A stretch of 64,000 nt of DNA from a bacterium (GCA_021780105.1 JAJXZJ010000064.1:124001-188000), one strand, 5' to 3'; shown: positions 55,627 to 64,000, numbered from the stretch's first letter. Numbers and translations: made by a program. Notes: a model not told the origin generated them from the letters alone.

Positions 55627-57507
55627 CTAAGTTTGCTCTTTCATCTTGAAGCTCCAATCTTCTCTCTTGGTGCTTACAAGCAGTGACACAAAAGGAATGC
55701 GGCCTGCGTTCTTCATTTGATCGTGGCCGTCCTCATCTGTCACCAAAACCGTTTTCGCAACATCGTCAACAAGTGCTGCCAGCAGATTCGTGCTACCGTT
55801 GAACGACAATGAAAGGAACTCCTCTGTTTGAAACTGTTCTCGCTGCCAGACGCGAACAACTCCGGTATCTACAGCATAGATTTCGTTGGGGCAAAAGGCT
55901 TGAATCAGGAAGGTCAAGACACAAGAAAAGCCATCCGCTTTTACAGCACCGGCCATTGAACCGGAAACGTCAATCACTAGCCTGTCGCAAGCCACGCATT
56001 CATTGCTCCGAAAGCCCGTACTTGCCGGAGAAGGCAGCGCCTCTTGAACCGCCAAATGGAAATCCCTGATCTTGTCCGCTCGATCAGGCCGAAATTCACC
56101 AATCACAGACGCTCGCGAACTGCGGCCTACCGGGATGCCGTCAATCAAGCCAGGATCGGCTTTTCCGTAGTTCACCAAGATCACGAGAGCCTTTGGGCAT
56201 CCAGCGGTATAGTCGTCCAGCGCCTCGACAAAATTCTTGCGACTGGCCTTGTGGTATTGCTTGCACTCCACGACCAGAAGACTGCTTTCGGGCCAAATCC
56301 CAGGCTCGATCAGAACTCGGTAGTCAGGTTGGATGCTGCTGCTCCGCCCTTTGCCTATAGGGTTCGCCAGCGGAGACCGATACTCGCTAACCACGTACAG
56401 TCTCCCTTCGGTGCTCCCTGCTGTGGATACATGCGTGCCAGAAAAGCGGATCAGCAACTGACCATTCTCGTGATGAACTGTTGGTTTGTGCTGCTCGATC
56501 GCCCTATGGATTTCAGTCATCACCCAAGCAGCATACAGTTCGTGGCGGTGTTTCCAGATCGGCAGACTGAGGATTTCTTCAAAAACTTCTTGCCACCGTT
56601 CAGTTCGAATCCGTTCAGTCGGTATGTTCCTCAAGAAATCCCCGAGTTTATCAAAAACCTCTTGTGCTTTACGGGATTCGTCACTAGCGGGTGCTGCTGC
56701 CCACTCTTCTGCCCACGTCCAAAGACCCTCGGCGACTGAAGAATGCCAACGATCCGAGGTCAAACCAGCAAGTGCATTCTTGTCCCAGCCGAGAAATTCT
56801 TCGCGAACAGCATCAGATGCCTGCCGGTTGCAGAATACAGCATCGCGTAAAGCCTTGGGGTCAGAGGAAGCCTGTTCACAGGCATGATGCACCGAATCCC
56901 AAACTCGCCAAATGGTATCAATGACTTCATCAACTTCCCGCTTTCCGGTGAATGGGGGCGCAGGACGAGAAGTCGGCCATTGGTTCGCCCCCCAACACCT
57001 CATGTACTCATCGAGTTCGCTGTGGGAAGCAAAACGTTGGTAAGGATCCAAGAAAGCTTCGCGGAGTATCGAGTGCAAGCGCCACAACTGGTTCGTGTTC
57101 CAGACCGTGACTTGACACTGAGCCCACGCTCGTTGCCAAGACCGAAGAACCTCCCGAAAATGATCGAGGTCAAATTCCAAGTCCGTGGGAGCTTGGTCAA
57201 AATCGAACCTGACCCGCAATGCCAGCTTGGTTCGACGAATGCCGTGCTTCTCAAAAAAGGCCGCTATCTTCGACAACATGGCGGCGTAAGGCTGGAGCGT
57301 TCTGAGAAAAGAGGAAACGATTGTCTCCACGCTGATTCCACGCTTCGAAAGCTGGCGTGCGACCGATCTCGTTGGATCGATCCCTCCAAGTTGTGCGCAC
57401 AACTCTTCGACCAATCCTTCGTCGTAGCCGCTTGGGTCAAGTCCAGCTTGCTTGGTCAGGAAATCCCAAACTTCGGTGGCAGTTCCGAGTGGCGTTTCAG
57501 GTTTCAT
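55627..57507 (-). CDS. Unrecognised protein with PD-(D/E)XK nuclease-like and vWA domains
   Basis: I do not recognise this 626-residue family. The N-terminal 350 residues are mainly helical (TLQPYAAMLSKIAAFFEKHG, LFWPYQR-like helices and Trp-rich segments). A nuclease-like core follows: YRSPLA, SIQPDYRVLI and LLVVECKQYH with Glu 414 and Lys 416, fitting PD-...-ExK. The C-terminal vWA domain has the MIDAS motif DVSGSM from Asp 513, NGSTNLLAAL and VLVTDEDGHD. Base composition is lower in GC than the neighbours. It sits inside the arabinose locus beside a repeat cluster and an ATPase gene. A defence or DNA-processing role is only an inference. The ATG at 57507 was chosen over an upstream start at 57552. 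Confidence 0.6.
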   Translation of the reverse strand: MKPETPLGTATEVWDFLTKQAGLDPSGYDEGLVEELCAQLGGIDPTRSVARQLSKRGISVETIVSSFLRTLQPYAAMLSKIAAFFEKHGIRRTKLALRVRFDFDQAPTDLEFDLDHFREVLRSWQRAWAQCQVTVWNTNQLWRLHSILREAFLDPYQRFASHSELDEYMRCWGANQWPTSRPAPPFTGKREVDEVIDTIWRVWDSVHHACEQASSDPKALRDAVFCNRQASDAVREEFLGWDKNALAGLTSDRWHSSVAEGLWTWAEEWAAAPASDESRKAQEVFDKLGDFLRNIPTERIRTERWQEVFEEILSLPIWKHRHELYAAWVMTEIHRAIEQHKPTVHHENGQLLIRFSGTHVSTAGSTEGRLYVVSEYRSPLANPIGKGRSSSIQPDYRVLIEPGIWPESSLLVVECKQYHKASRKNFVEALDDYTAGCPKALVILVNYGKADPGLIDGIPVGRSSRASVIGEFRPDRADKIRDFHLAVQEALPSPASTGFRSNECVACDRLVIDVSGSMAGAVKADGFSCVLTFLIQAFCPNEIYAVDTGVVRVWQREQFQTEEFLSLSFNGSTNLLAALVDDVAKTVLVTDEDGHDQMKNAGRIPFVSLLVSTKREDWSFKMKEQT

Positions 57508-57565
57508 CTCTTCACCCACCTTTCTCGTGCCAAAGCACCTGTCCGAGCGCAAAGCGTGACGTTAA

Positions 57566-57654
57566 GCCCGTCAGGGCGACCGACAATAGCCCACCGTTTC
57601 AACGCTGGGTTTCCGCCCAAACCAGCCGAGTCCCGGAGGGACGAAAGAGGCGCA
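57566..57654 (+). repeat. Compound palindromic element, copy 1
   Basis: It contains GCCC-gtca-GGGC (57566-57577), CCCACCGTTTCAACGCTGGG (57590-57609; one mismatch) and GTCCC-gga-GGGAC (57630-57642) in that order. The same order and much of the same sequence occur on the other strand at 57915-58005. Confidence 0.7.
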
Positions 57655-57793
57655 CGCCCATTTCCTCGCTCGGCCACTCCGTTGTCAAATCGCCTGGCGA
57701 GCTGGGCCTTCTCATTGACCCCCTGCTTTAGCTGGGAGTTCGCGCACGCAGACACACGCCCAACCGCTTCAGCGGCTTTCCGCGCCCGCAGCA

Positions 57794-57809
57794 AACCGTT
57801 GAAACGGTT
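57794..57809. repeat. Palindrome AACCGTT-GA-AACGGTT
   Basis: This is a perfect 7-bp stem with a GA centre, sharing its core CGTTGAAACG with the hairpins in the compound elements. Confidence 0.6.
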
Positions 57810-57830
57810 CGCCGGTTCCACATCCTGCGA

Positions 57831-57854
57831 AACACCCCGCTGAAGCAGGGTGTT
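57831..57854. repeat. Palindrome around CGCTGAAGC
   Basis: AACACCC at 57831-57837 pairs with GGGTGTT at 57848-57854, and GCT/AGC pairs extend the stem around a GA centre with one mismatch. It has the same design as the neighbouring hairpins with a different stem sequence. Confidence 0.6.
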
Positions 57855-57914
57855 AATGAGAACGACACCGCCACGGCGCATGGGGCCGCAAAATCTCGTT
57901 CCCATGCACAGATC

Positions 57915-58005
57915 GCGCTTTCTGCCGTCCCTGACGGGACTCGAAAGGCTTCGGCTCTGCACCCACCGTTGAAACGGTGGGCTATTCTCTTTCGCCCTGA
58001 CGGGC
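57915..58005 (-). repeat. Compound palindromic element, copy 2 (inverted)
   Basis: Read on the minus strand it gives GCCC-gtca-GGGC, the 9-bp perfect hairpin CCCACCGTTTCAACGGTGGG (57962-57981) and GTCCC-gtca-GGGAC, matching copy 1 in order and spacing. The two copies flank about 260 bases of related hairpins. Confidence 0.7.
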
Positions 58006-58051
58006 TGTTGCGCTGGCAAGGCGTCCGGCATTGGATTCGTGACTTGGAATC

Positions 58052-59332
58052 TCATGCCTTTTCCTCCTCCAGGACGCTCGCGTCCAGCAGTTCAAACCGG
58101 ACCTGGGTATACTTCGTCGCAAGCTGGCAGCGCGACCATTTACCCTGCAACTGCCGCAGCACGTTGGCGCGTTCGGTAGCGGTGAGCCGTCGCCATTCCA
58201 CTTCCGCCACGACCAGTTCCTTCGGCGTGCCGGGCACGGGCGCCACGAGGTCAAGTTCCACGTCGCCTTCCCAGTAGCGCTGGGCGCCGGGATGGCGCTG
58301 GCGGCAAAAGTCCTCGAACACCGAGGCGGCGTGGTCGTGGATGAGCTTCTGCTTCTGGGCCGTCGCGAGCGTGCGCCAGAGGCTTTGTTGCGGCGAATAG
58401 ACGCGGAACCAGAACCGCAGCGATGGATCCTGGATGCGGTAGAGGCTGCGCTTGGTGGTCCGCATGCTTTCGCCAAAGGGCAGTTCGCGCGACAGCGCGG
58501 ACACATCGAGCAATTGCTGGAAGACGCGGGAAAGACCCGTCTGCGCCGTGCCCAGCCGCGCCGCAATCTCCGACGTGCGTTCGGCGCCGCGTCCGATGGC
58601 TTCCAGCACGGCCAGAGCGTTCAAGCCCGTCACGCCTTCGTCACGCAGAAGGCGTTGCGGCTCCTGTTCCATGTAGGGCGCGAAGTCGAAGTAGAGGGCT
58701 TCCGCCAGAGCCACGGGCGTTTGGTTCGCTTCCAGGAACTCCCAATACTTGGGCACGCCGCCGACAAGTGAGAATTTGAGGAACGAATCCATGTCGCCCG
58801 CCTTCAAGCGGCAGGCGGCGCAAAACGCGGTGTAGGACATGGGCTGAATCTGGATCAGCTTGCGCGCCCGGCCGAAGAGCGGGGCCGCGCGATGCAAGAA
58901 CAGGCTGTGCATCATGCGCGTGCTGGAGCCGGCCAGGATGAGCGTGCAACCGGCGGGCAGGCCGTGATCCAGCCAGCGCTGCATCTGGCTCGGCAGCGTG
59001 CGATCCGTGGCCACGAGATAGGGAAACTCGTCAATGCACAACGTCCAGCGCCCGCGTTGGAGCCACAGCAATTCAAACAACTCGCTCCAGGTTTTCGGCA
59101 CGACGGAGGTTTGCAGCCGGGAACGGATATCCTCGAAAAGCTGCTGAAGTTGCATGTCTCCCGGCCCTTCGATGGCCTGGCTGTACCAGCCGTCCCGGCG
59201 CTTCAGCCACTCGACCAGCAGGCGCGTCTTGCCGACACGACGCCGACCGTAGAGCGCCAGCAACCCGCCCTTGGCTGCCACGGCGTCCAGTTCTTTCAAT
59301 TCAGCTTCGCGGTTGACGAATGCGAGATTCAC
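58052..59332 (-). CDS. ATPase of the archaeal-type AAA/DUF234 family
   Basis: The 426-residue protein starts FVNREAELKELDAV, followed by Walker A YGRRRVGKTRLLVEW, Walker B LCIDEFPYLV and sensor-like LILAGSST. A winged helix (TSEIAARLGTAQTGLSRVFQQL) follows at about residues 250-280, then the DUF234 part (LYRIQDPSLRFWFRVYSP; a degenerate nuclease-like ELDLVAPV, VVAEVEW). Such ATPases occur in archaea and bacteria, often near mobile or defence genes; their function is unclear. It lies between the arabinose dehydrogenase and the hairpin cluster and may be part of an inserted segment. Confidence 0.85.
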   Translation of the reverse strand: MNLAFVNREAELKELDAVAAKGGLLALYGRRRVGKTRLLVEWLKRRDGWYSQAIEGPGDMQLQQLFEDIRSRLQTSVVPKTWSELFELLWLQRGRWTLCIDEFPYLVATDRTLPSQMQRWLDHGLPAGCTLILAGSSTRMMHSLFLHRAAPLFGRARKLIQIQPMSYTAFCAACRLKAGDMDSFLKFSLVGGVPKYWEFLEANQTPVALAEALYFDFAPYMEQEPQRLLRDEGVTGLNALAVLEAIGRGAERTSEIAARLGTAQTGLSRVFQQLLDVSALSRELPFGESMRTTKRSLYRIQDPSLRFWFRVYSPQQSLWRTLATAQKQKLIHDHAASVFEDFCRQRHPGAQRYWEGDVELDLVAPVPGTPKELVVAEVEWRRLTATERANVLRQLQGKWSRCQLATKYTQVRFELLDASVLEEEKA

Positions 59333-59389
59333 GATTGCAGGCTAGGGGCCAACATTATGCCGGTCAAACATTATGTTCCCAAGACATAG

Positions 59390-60484
59390 TTATGGCTTTG
59401 CCCCGCTTTCCACCATCACCTTCACCACCTTGTCCGCGTAGGTCGCGTTCAACTGAAACGCTTCGACCGCGCGTTTCAGGGGGAAGCGGTGGCTCACCAG
59501 GCCGGGCAAATCCACCCGGCCCTGCTCGGCGAGGCGGATGGCGCGGGGATAGACGTGCTTCATACGGCGGCTGAGTACGAGAGTCAGGCCCTTGCGGCGG
59601 GCGGTGGAGGCTTTGAGTGCGAGATGATCGTCGCCGGGGATGCCCACCAGCACGACGCGCCCGCCCAGCCGCGCCATCCCGGCGGCTTGCGCGACGGACT
59701 CGTCCCCCCACGCAGCTTCGATGGCCACGTCCACGCCGCGACCGCGCGTCTCTTTCGCGATCCGCTGGACAGGATCTTCCGCGTCGCAGCGGATGGGAAT
59801 GGCACCGTATTTCGCCGCGAGCTTGAGGCGCCAGGGGAATTTGTCGGTGGCGAAAATGGGATCAGCCCCGGCGAGTCGCGCGAGTTGGAGAATGAGCAGG
59901 CCAATCGGCCCCATGCCGATGATCGCCGCGCTGTGGCCAACGCGAAAGTTGGCGAGGTCCACGGCGTGGATGGCGACGCCGAGCGGTTCGAGCAGCGCGG
60001 CGGATTCGTCGTCAATGCTCTTGGGCACCGGGAAGCAACTGCGCGCTGGCATGAGTATCCATTCGCAGAAGCTGCCGCCGTAGGGGTAATTGCCGCAGAA
60101 GGCGAGGTTGCAGCACAGATTCGGATGGCCGTGCTCGCAGGGTTCGCAGTGGTGGCAAGGCTGCGCCGGGTCCACCGCCACGCGCGTGCCGGGCTTCAGC
60201 GGTTGGTGATTCCCGTTGAGGGATTCCGGCCCGACGGCCTCGACGACGGCGGCGAATTCATGGCCGAGAATGAGCGGCTTCTCCACCGCCGTGTCGCCAA
60301 TGCGGGCGTCAGCGTAGGAGTGCAGGTCGCTGCCGCAGATTCCCGTGGTGAGAACGCCCAGAAGCACCTGGCCACACTTGGGCGCGCCGGGATGCGGCAC
60401 GCGCTCGACGCGCAAGTCCTTCGGGCCATGCAGGCGGGCGGCGCGCATGGTCGTTGGCGGCTTGCTGGCGGGAATGCTGTTCAT
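59390..60484 (-). CDS. Zinc-dependent alcohol/sugar-alcohol dehydrogenase (MDR family)
   Basis: The 364-residue enzyme has the catalytic zinc Cys in [24 protein letters not shown], and a four-Cys structural zinc site ([16 protein letters not shown]). The NAD loop is [10 protein letters not shown]. It resembles L-threonine/L-iditol/sorbitol dehydrogenases. In this locus it could oxidise L-arabinitol or a related polyol; the substrate is inference. It follows the GH127 gene by 27 bases. Confidence 0.88.
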   Translation of the reverse strand: MNSIPASKPPTTMRAARLHGPKDLRVERVPHPGAPKCGQVLLGVLTTGICGSDLHSYADARIGDTAVEKPLILGHEFAAVVEAVGPESLNGNHQPLKPGTRVAVDPAQPCHHCEPCEHGHPNLCCNLAFCGNYPYGGSFCEWILMPARSCFPVPKSIDDESAALLEPLGVAIHAVDLANFRVGHSAAIIGMGPIGLLILQLARLAGADPIFATDKFPWRLKLAAKYGAIPIRCDAEDPVQRIAKETRGRGVDVAIEAAWGDESVAQAAGMARLGGRVVLVGIPGDDHLALKASTARRKGLTLVLSRRMKHVYPRAIRLAEQGRVDLPGLVSHRFPLKRAVEAFQLNATYADKVVKVMVESGAKP

Positions 60485-60511
60485 GGGTCTGGCGGCGACC
60501 GGCGAGGATTC

Positions 60512-62890
60512 CTAGTCTTCGTCCGCCTCCGTGACTCTCCATTCATGGACGCCAGCCGCCCAGCCAGGTTGCATTTTCAAAACGAGTCGCAGCGCGGTGG
60601 TCGTCACGGGCTGGAACTTCACCTCGCACCACCGGTCTTTCAAAACCGCATAGTCGGCCGCAGCGGCAACTGGTTTCCAGTCCGCGCCATCAAGATACTC
60701 GATTTGCCACGATGCCGGCAGACGGCACTCCCCGCGGCCAGTGTCGTCGAACCAATAAACCTTGGTTCCCTCCACCGTGACGGGCCGCTTCCAGGTGTAT
60801 TGCGCCCACTCGGTGCCGCCCTTGTGCGGCCACCAGTGGCACAACGCGGCCGGTTGCTCGCCGGAGCTTTTCGGCTCAAGCCCGTCATTGATTCCACACG
60901 GCTGGCAGTTCCCACTGGTGTAGGACAGCGTCACTTTTGCCTGCGTTTCCATCCCGCCGGCGGGCGGCAGGGGCGGGACCGCCGGGAGCCAGACTCTCAT
61001 TGTGCCCGGTTTGCGATTGTCCCAGGCATAATAGGGAATGGCAGTGAAGGCCACCTGTCGCATGGGCGGAACCGCCTGATAAAGCCGGTGGGACCAGTCG
61101 GCATCGTTGGCGACCTCGGCCCTTCCTTTCACCACCACCACGCCGCCAAGCAAATCATTGGCCATGTCAGCCTGGAAGGCAGTGTCGGACGGAATGTAGA
61201 GCGAATCGAGCGGCGCGGTCTGGTCGCATGCCTCCAGACAGTAGACCAGCGGCCCGCGCTGGATCACGAACTGGTTGACGTCATCCTTGACGTGCGGGTT
61301 GGCCTTGATCCGCTCGACGGGCATGGGCAGGTTCAGCGCCACCGCATCGCCGTCCTGCCAGTCGCGTGTCAGCACAAAGTAACCGCGCTCCGTCAACGGG
61401 GCGGAGATCGTCTGTCCATTGACTGCAACGGTCGCTCCGTCGCACCAGCCGGGAACCCGCAGCCGGAGGGCAAAATGCGCGGTCTTCTCCACCGCGACTT
61501 TGAAGGTGACCTCACCATTCCATGGATAATCGGTGGTTACTCCGAGCGAAATCTTCTGGCCGTCAATAGCCGTGTTCACCGCGCCCTGGATGAAGAGATT
61601 CACCCACAAGGCATTGTCGCCGGTGGCGTAAGCATATCCGCCGAGCGAAGCGATGGTGCGCGCGGCATTGGGGGGACAACAGGCGCAACCGAACCACGGC
61701 GAACGATGATGTCCGCCGGTGCTGGCCAGCGGGTTGACATAGAAGAATCGCGTGCCGTCGTGGGAAACACCGGCGAGCACGCCGTTGTAGAGCGACCGCT
61801 CGTAAACGTCGGCGTAACGTGCGTCGCCGTAAAGCAGCGCCAGCCGGTGGTTCCACTGGGCCAGGGCAACCGTGGCGCAGGTTTCCTGGTAGGCGGTGAG
61901 ATTCGGCAGATCATAGTCTTCCGTGAAACCCTCGTTGCTGGCGCTGGGGCCAATGCCGCCCGTGACATACATGTTCCGCTCGGTGGTGTTCCGCCAAACG
62001 CGGTTGATCATCTTCAGCAACGCGGGATCCCGCGTTTCCGCGGCGACATCGGTCGAACCGCTCATGAGATAGCAGGCGCGGACGGCATGACCCTCAATAT
62101 TGCGATGATCACAGATGGGCACGTCGTCCTGCCAGTAGGTGCCGTCGTATTCGGCCAACGGCGTGTGATGCTCCGCGGCGAAGAATTTGCTGCCGCGACT
62201 TTCAATGAAGAAGCGCGCCAGATTCAGGTAGCGTTGCTCGCCGGTAGCGCGCCCAAGTTTCATCAATGCCAGCTCGATTTCGGGATGCCCGGGATAGCCC
62301 ATGCGTTTGGGCGGCGGCCCGAACACCGAGTCAATGTAGTTGGCCAGCCTGATTGCCACGTCCAGGAGAGTGCGTTTGCCCGTGGCCTGGTAGTGTGCGA
62401 CGGCCGCCTCGAATAAATGGCCGGCGCAATACAGCTCGTGGTTATCGCGCAGATTGGTCCAGCGATGTCCTGGTTCCTTGACAATGTAATAAGTGTCAAG
62501 ATAGCCATCTGGTTGCTGCGCCGCAGCGATAAGCACGATGATCGCTTCGAGTTTGCTTTCCAGGACAGGATCCGGATGCGTGGCCAAGGAATAGGAGGCT
62601 GCTTCGATCGCCTTGTAAACGTCCGAGTCCATAAACACCGGACCGATGAAGCCATTGGTGACCCCTTTGGCGGCCAAGCGGAAGTTTTCGAGATTGCCGG
62701 CCTTTTCAAGGTTTTCCAGGTTGACCGGAATCGAAGCGATGCGGTTTGTCTCCTGGCGTGGCCGCCAGAAGTCGTCGTGAATCTGGACCTCGGTAAACGG
62801 AACCGCCTGCAATTTCAGCAGCGGCGTCTCCGCCGCAGAGCTTGAAAATGCCAGCACGACGCTGCAAATAATGCCCAAGGTTGATTTCAT
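60512..62890 (-). CDS. GH127-family beta-L-arabinofuranosidase, secreted
   Basis: The 792-residue protein has a signal peptide (ending SSSAAETP). The (alpha/alpha)6 barrel shows QPDGYLDTYY, GHLFEAAVAHYQATG, GHAVRACYLMSG, and the zinc-site GCACCPPNAARTIASLGGYAY typical of GH127. A C-terminal F5/8-type-like sandwich (about 690-790) may bind carbohydrate. GH127 enzymes remove beta-L-arabinofuranose from hydroxyproline-linked arabinans or related glycans. It lies 30 bases after the GH51 gene. Confidence 0.92.
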   Translation of the reverse strand: MKSTLGIICSVVLAFSSSAAETPLLKLQAVPFTEVQIHDDFWRPRQETNRIASIPVNLENLEKAGNLENFRLAAKGVTNGFIGPVFMDSDVYKAIEAASYSLATHPDPVLESKLEAIIVLIAAAQQPDGYLDTYYIVKEPGHRWTNLRDNHELYCAGHLFEAAVAHYQATGKRTLLDVAIRLANYIDSVFGPPPKRMGYPGHPEIELALMKLGRATGEQRYLNLARFFIESRGSKFFAAEHHTPLAEYDGTYWQDDVPICDHRNIEGHAVRACYLMSGSTDVAAETRDPALLKMINRVWRNTTERNMYVTGGIGPSASNEGFTEDYDLPNLTAYQETCATVALAQWNHRLALLYGDARYADVYERSLYNGVLAGVSHDGTRFFYVNPLASTGGHHRSPWFGCACCPPNAARTIASLGGYAYATGDNALWVNLFIQGAVNTAIDGQKISLGVTTDYPWNGEVTFKVAVEKTAHFALRLRVPGWCDGATVAVNGQTISAPLTERGYFVLTRDWQDGDAVALNLPMPVERIKANPHVKDDVNQFVIQRGPLVYCLEACDQTAPLDSLYIPSDTAFQADMANDLLGGVVVVKGRAEVANDADWSHRLYQAVPPMRQVAFTAIPYYAWDNRKPGTMRVWLPAVPPLPPAGGMETQAKVTLSYTSGNCQPCGINDGLEPKSSGEQPAALCHWWPHKGGTEWAQYTWKRPVTVEGTKVYWFDDTGRGECRLPASWQIEYLDGADWKPVAAAADYAVLKDRWCEVKFQPVTTTALRLVLKMQPGWAAGVHEWRVTEADED

Positions 62891-62920
62891 ATCGGTTTCA
62901 CCAAAGAGAATGTTCGGCTG

Positions 62921-64000
62921 CTAGTGGGGTTTGATGCGGATGATCGCAAGGGAGGAACCGGGAATCACGTAATCGAACCTTGGTCCAGGCAGCTTGACGG
63001 CCTTGGTTGACGGCGAGACAAGCAACGGCCGGTCAAAACTGTTTTCGTCGGCCAAGTGTTGCGCGCCAAGTTGGATGACTTTGGCCGTGGAATTGATTTG
63101 CAGCGTTCCTGCCAGATTGACACTGGCAACCTGTGGAACGGTGCTGGCATTCACCATCTTGAGGATGATGTCGCCACTTGACCGGTCACGGCTGGCGGTG
63201 GCGTAGAAGCGTGGCCGTCGGTCAGCCGTGAGCGGGGTTCCGGTCAATTGCGACGGCAGAATGACGTCGCCCCGGTTCAGACTGAACAGTTGTTGCACAT
63301 AATAGCTCGGCGTTCCGTAAACGTGGAGGTTGTCAAACCAGATGAGGTCCGGTGTCCATTGCCAGGCGTCCACATGCGCGAACAGAGGAGCATACGAAGC
63401 CATCACGACCACGTCCGCGTTGCGTTCAAGCCCGGTCATGTAAGCGGCCTCGGCGAGCGCGCACTCCCAATTGTTGCGGTTCTCCGGACTCACTGTCTTC
63501 ACGCTTTGCGCCGCGTATTCGCCCATGAACACCTTGGGGCCTGAGCGCTCGTAATGATCATAGCGAGTCGTGCTATCCAGAAACCACGCCGGCAGGTCAT
63601 AGCAATGCTCATCCACAATGTCCGCCTTCAACTCGCGCAACCGCGACCAGGCCAGGTCAAACTGGTCACCTCCCGGAGCGGGTCCCGCCGCCGAGACAAG
63701 TTTGATCTCCGGGTGCTGCGCTTTCAGGGCTTTGGCAAACAGCGCGTAGCGCTCGAAGTATTGCAGCCCCCATTGTTCGTTGCCCACGCCGAGCAGCTTG
63801 AGGTGGAACGGCTGAAGATGCCCCATGGCCGCGCGGCGGGCACCCCACTGAGTGGTTGCCGGGCCATTGGCAAACTCGATCAGATCAAGCGCGTCCTGGA
63901 TGTAAGGACCGAGCTGGTCAAGCGGGACAACCTCTCCCGAATTGAACTGACAGGCCATGCCACAGTTCAGAATCGGCAGCGGCTCGGCGCCGACGTCTTC
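62921..64000 (-). CDS. GH51 alpha-L-arabinofuranosidase, 5' end outside window
   Basis: The reading frame is open to the window edge, so only the C-terminal 359 residues are seen. The acid/base region is GVGNEQWGLQYFERY and the nucleophile Glu is in VFMGEYAA. VDEHCYDLPAWFL and YAPLFAHVDAWQWTPDLIWFD are family-typical. Unlike the second GH51 (48977-51385) it lacks an inserted binding domain in the visible part. It should release L-arabinose from arabinans. Confidence 0.92.
   Translation of the reverse strand, partial: EDVGAEPLPILNCGMACQFNSGEVVPLDQLGPYIQDALDLIEFANGPATTQWGARRAAMGHLQPFHLKLLGVGNEQWGLQYFERYALFAKALKAQHPEIKLVSAAGPAPGGDQFDLAWSRLRELKADIVDEHCYDLPAWFLDSTTRYDHYERSGPKVFMGEYAAQSVKTVSPENRNNWECALAEAAYMTGLERNADVVVMASYAPLFAHVDAWQWTPDLIWFDNLHVYGTPSYYVQQLFSLNRGDVILPSQLTGTPLTADRRPRFYATASRDRSSGDIILKMVNASTVPQVASVNLAGTLQINSTAKVIQLGAQHLADENSFDRPLLVSPSTKAVKLPGPRFDYVIPGSSLAIIRIKPH

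Larger units (their letters stand above)
57508..58051. other. Hairpin-repeat cluster between vWA-nuclease and ATPase genes
   Basis: This 544-base gap has no gene. It is packed with palindromes: two inverted copies of a compound element (57566-57654 and 57915-58005) and single hairpins between them. All loops in the single hairpins share a central GA. The region separates two genes that do not belong to arabinose metabolism. Confidence 0.7.

Noticed and set aside
52935..55649. Long open frame on the plus strand opposite araD and araB
   Set aside because: No family motifs; codon shadow of the two kinase/epimerase genes.
57566..58005. Possible CRISPR array
   Set aside because: Repeats are few, inverted and irregularly spaced, each with internal palindromes; no cas gene lies near.
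59489..62416. Long plus-strand open frame opposite ADH and GH127
   Set aside because: Composition is that of an antisense shadow and no domain is seen.

Overview
The window is high-GC DNA with long, tightly packed operons. The gene content suggests a saccharolytic member of the Verrucomicrobiota, perhaps near the Pedosphaera/Limisphaerales lineage. The reasons are a planctomycete-verrucomicrobium (PVM) type bacterial microcompartment (BMC) operon, many secreted glycoside hydrolases (GH2, GH51, GH116-like, GH127, GH172), a Tat-exported sugar isomerase-like TIM barrel, a verrucomicrobial-style H-X9-DG pseudopilin relic, and dispersed palindromic repeats. The taxonomic placement is inference; no rRNA gene is present.

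Layout. 1-2476: lysine and folate housekeeping genes (dapA 3' end, dapB, folK) and a glutaredoxin. 2550-10967: secreted or redox proteins (TIM barrel, redoxin, acetyl-xylan-esterase-like hydrolase, GH172/DUF2961 protein, metzincin protease). 11599-17292: a tripartite efflux operon (TolC-like lipoprotein with a C-terminal frameshift, HlyD-like adaptor, MacB-type ATPase and permease). 17422-20022: nucleoside hydrolase, RlmI-like methyltransferase and an AT-richer orphan gene. 20150-24362: a sugar nucleotidyltransferase followed by a giant protein that joins a fucokinase-like GHMP domain to a UDPGP-type pyrophosphorylase.

24393-34035 is the PVM BMC locus. It runs leftward from a divergent promoter region shared with a DeoR regulator: PduL, two BMC-H, acetate-kinase-like enzyme, BMC-H, BMC-P, acylating aldehyde dehydrogenase, two BMC-P, class II aldolase, lactate/malate dehydrogenase and a TIM-barrel aldolase-like protein. 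Together they should split L-fuculose-1-P or L-rhamnulose-1-P and convert lactaldehyde through an acyl-CoA and acyl phosphate to acid plus ATP inside a protein shell. No isomerase or kinase for fucose or rhamnose lies in the window.

34040-36298 holds an ECF sigma factor with a likely membrane partner. 36449-42613 is a GH2/GH116 pair. 42894-43529 is a doubly frameshifted pseudopilin gene. 43616-46580 holds a TlpA-like thioredoxin, an Arc-type DNA-binding protein, a DUF4019 lipoprotein and an SPFH protein. 46740-47260 is a decayed IS630-like transposase, and zwf follows.

48977-64000 is an L-arabinose/arabinan utilisation locus, all leftward: GH51 (cut by the window edge), GH127, Zn-alcohol dehydrogenase, then an interruption (DUF234-type ATPase, hairpin-repeat cluster, and a protein combining a PD-(D/E)XK nuclease-like motif with a von Willebrand A domain), then araB, araD, an SSF symporter and a second GH51. 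The interruption and the GHMP-UDPGP fusion are the parts least explained by known systems.
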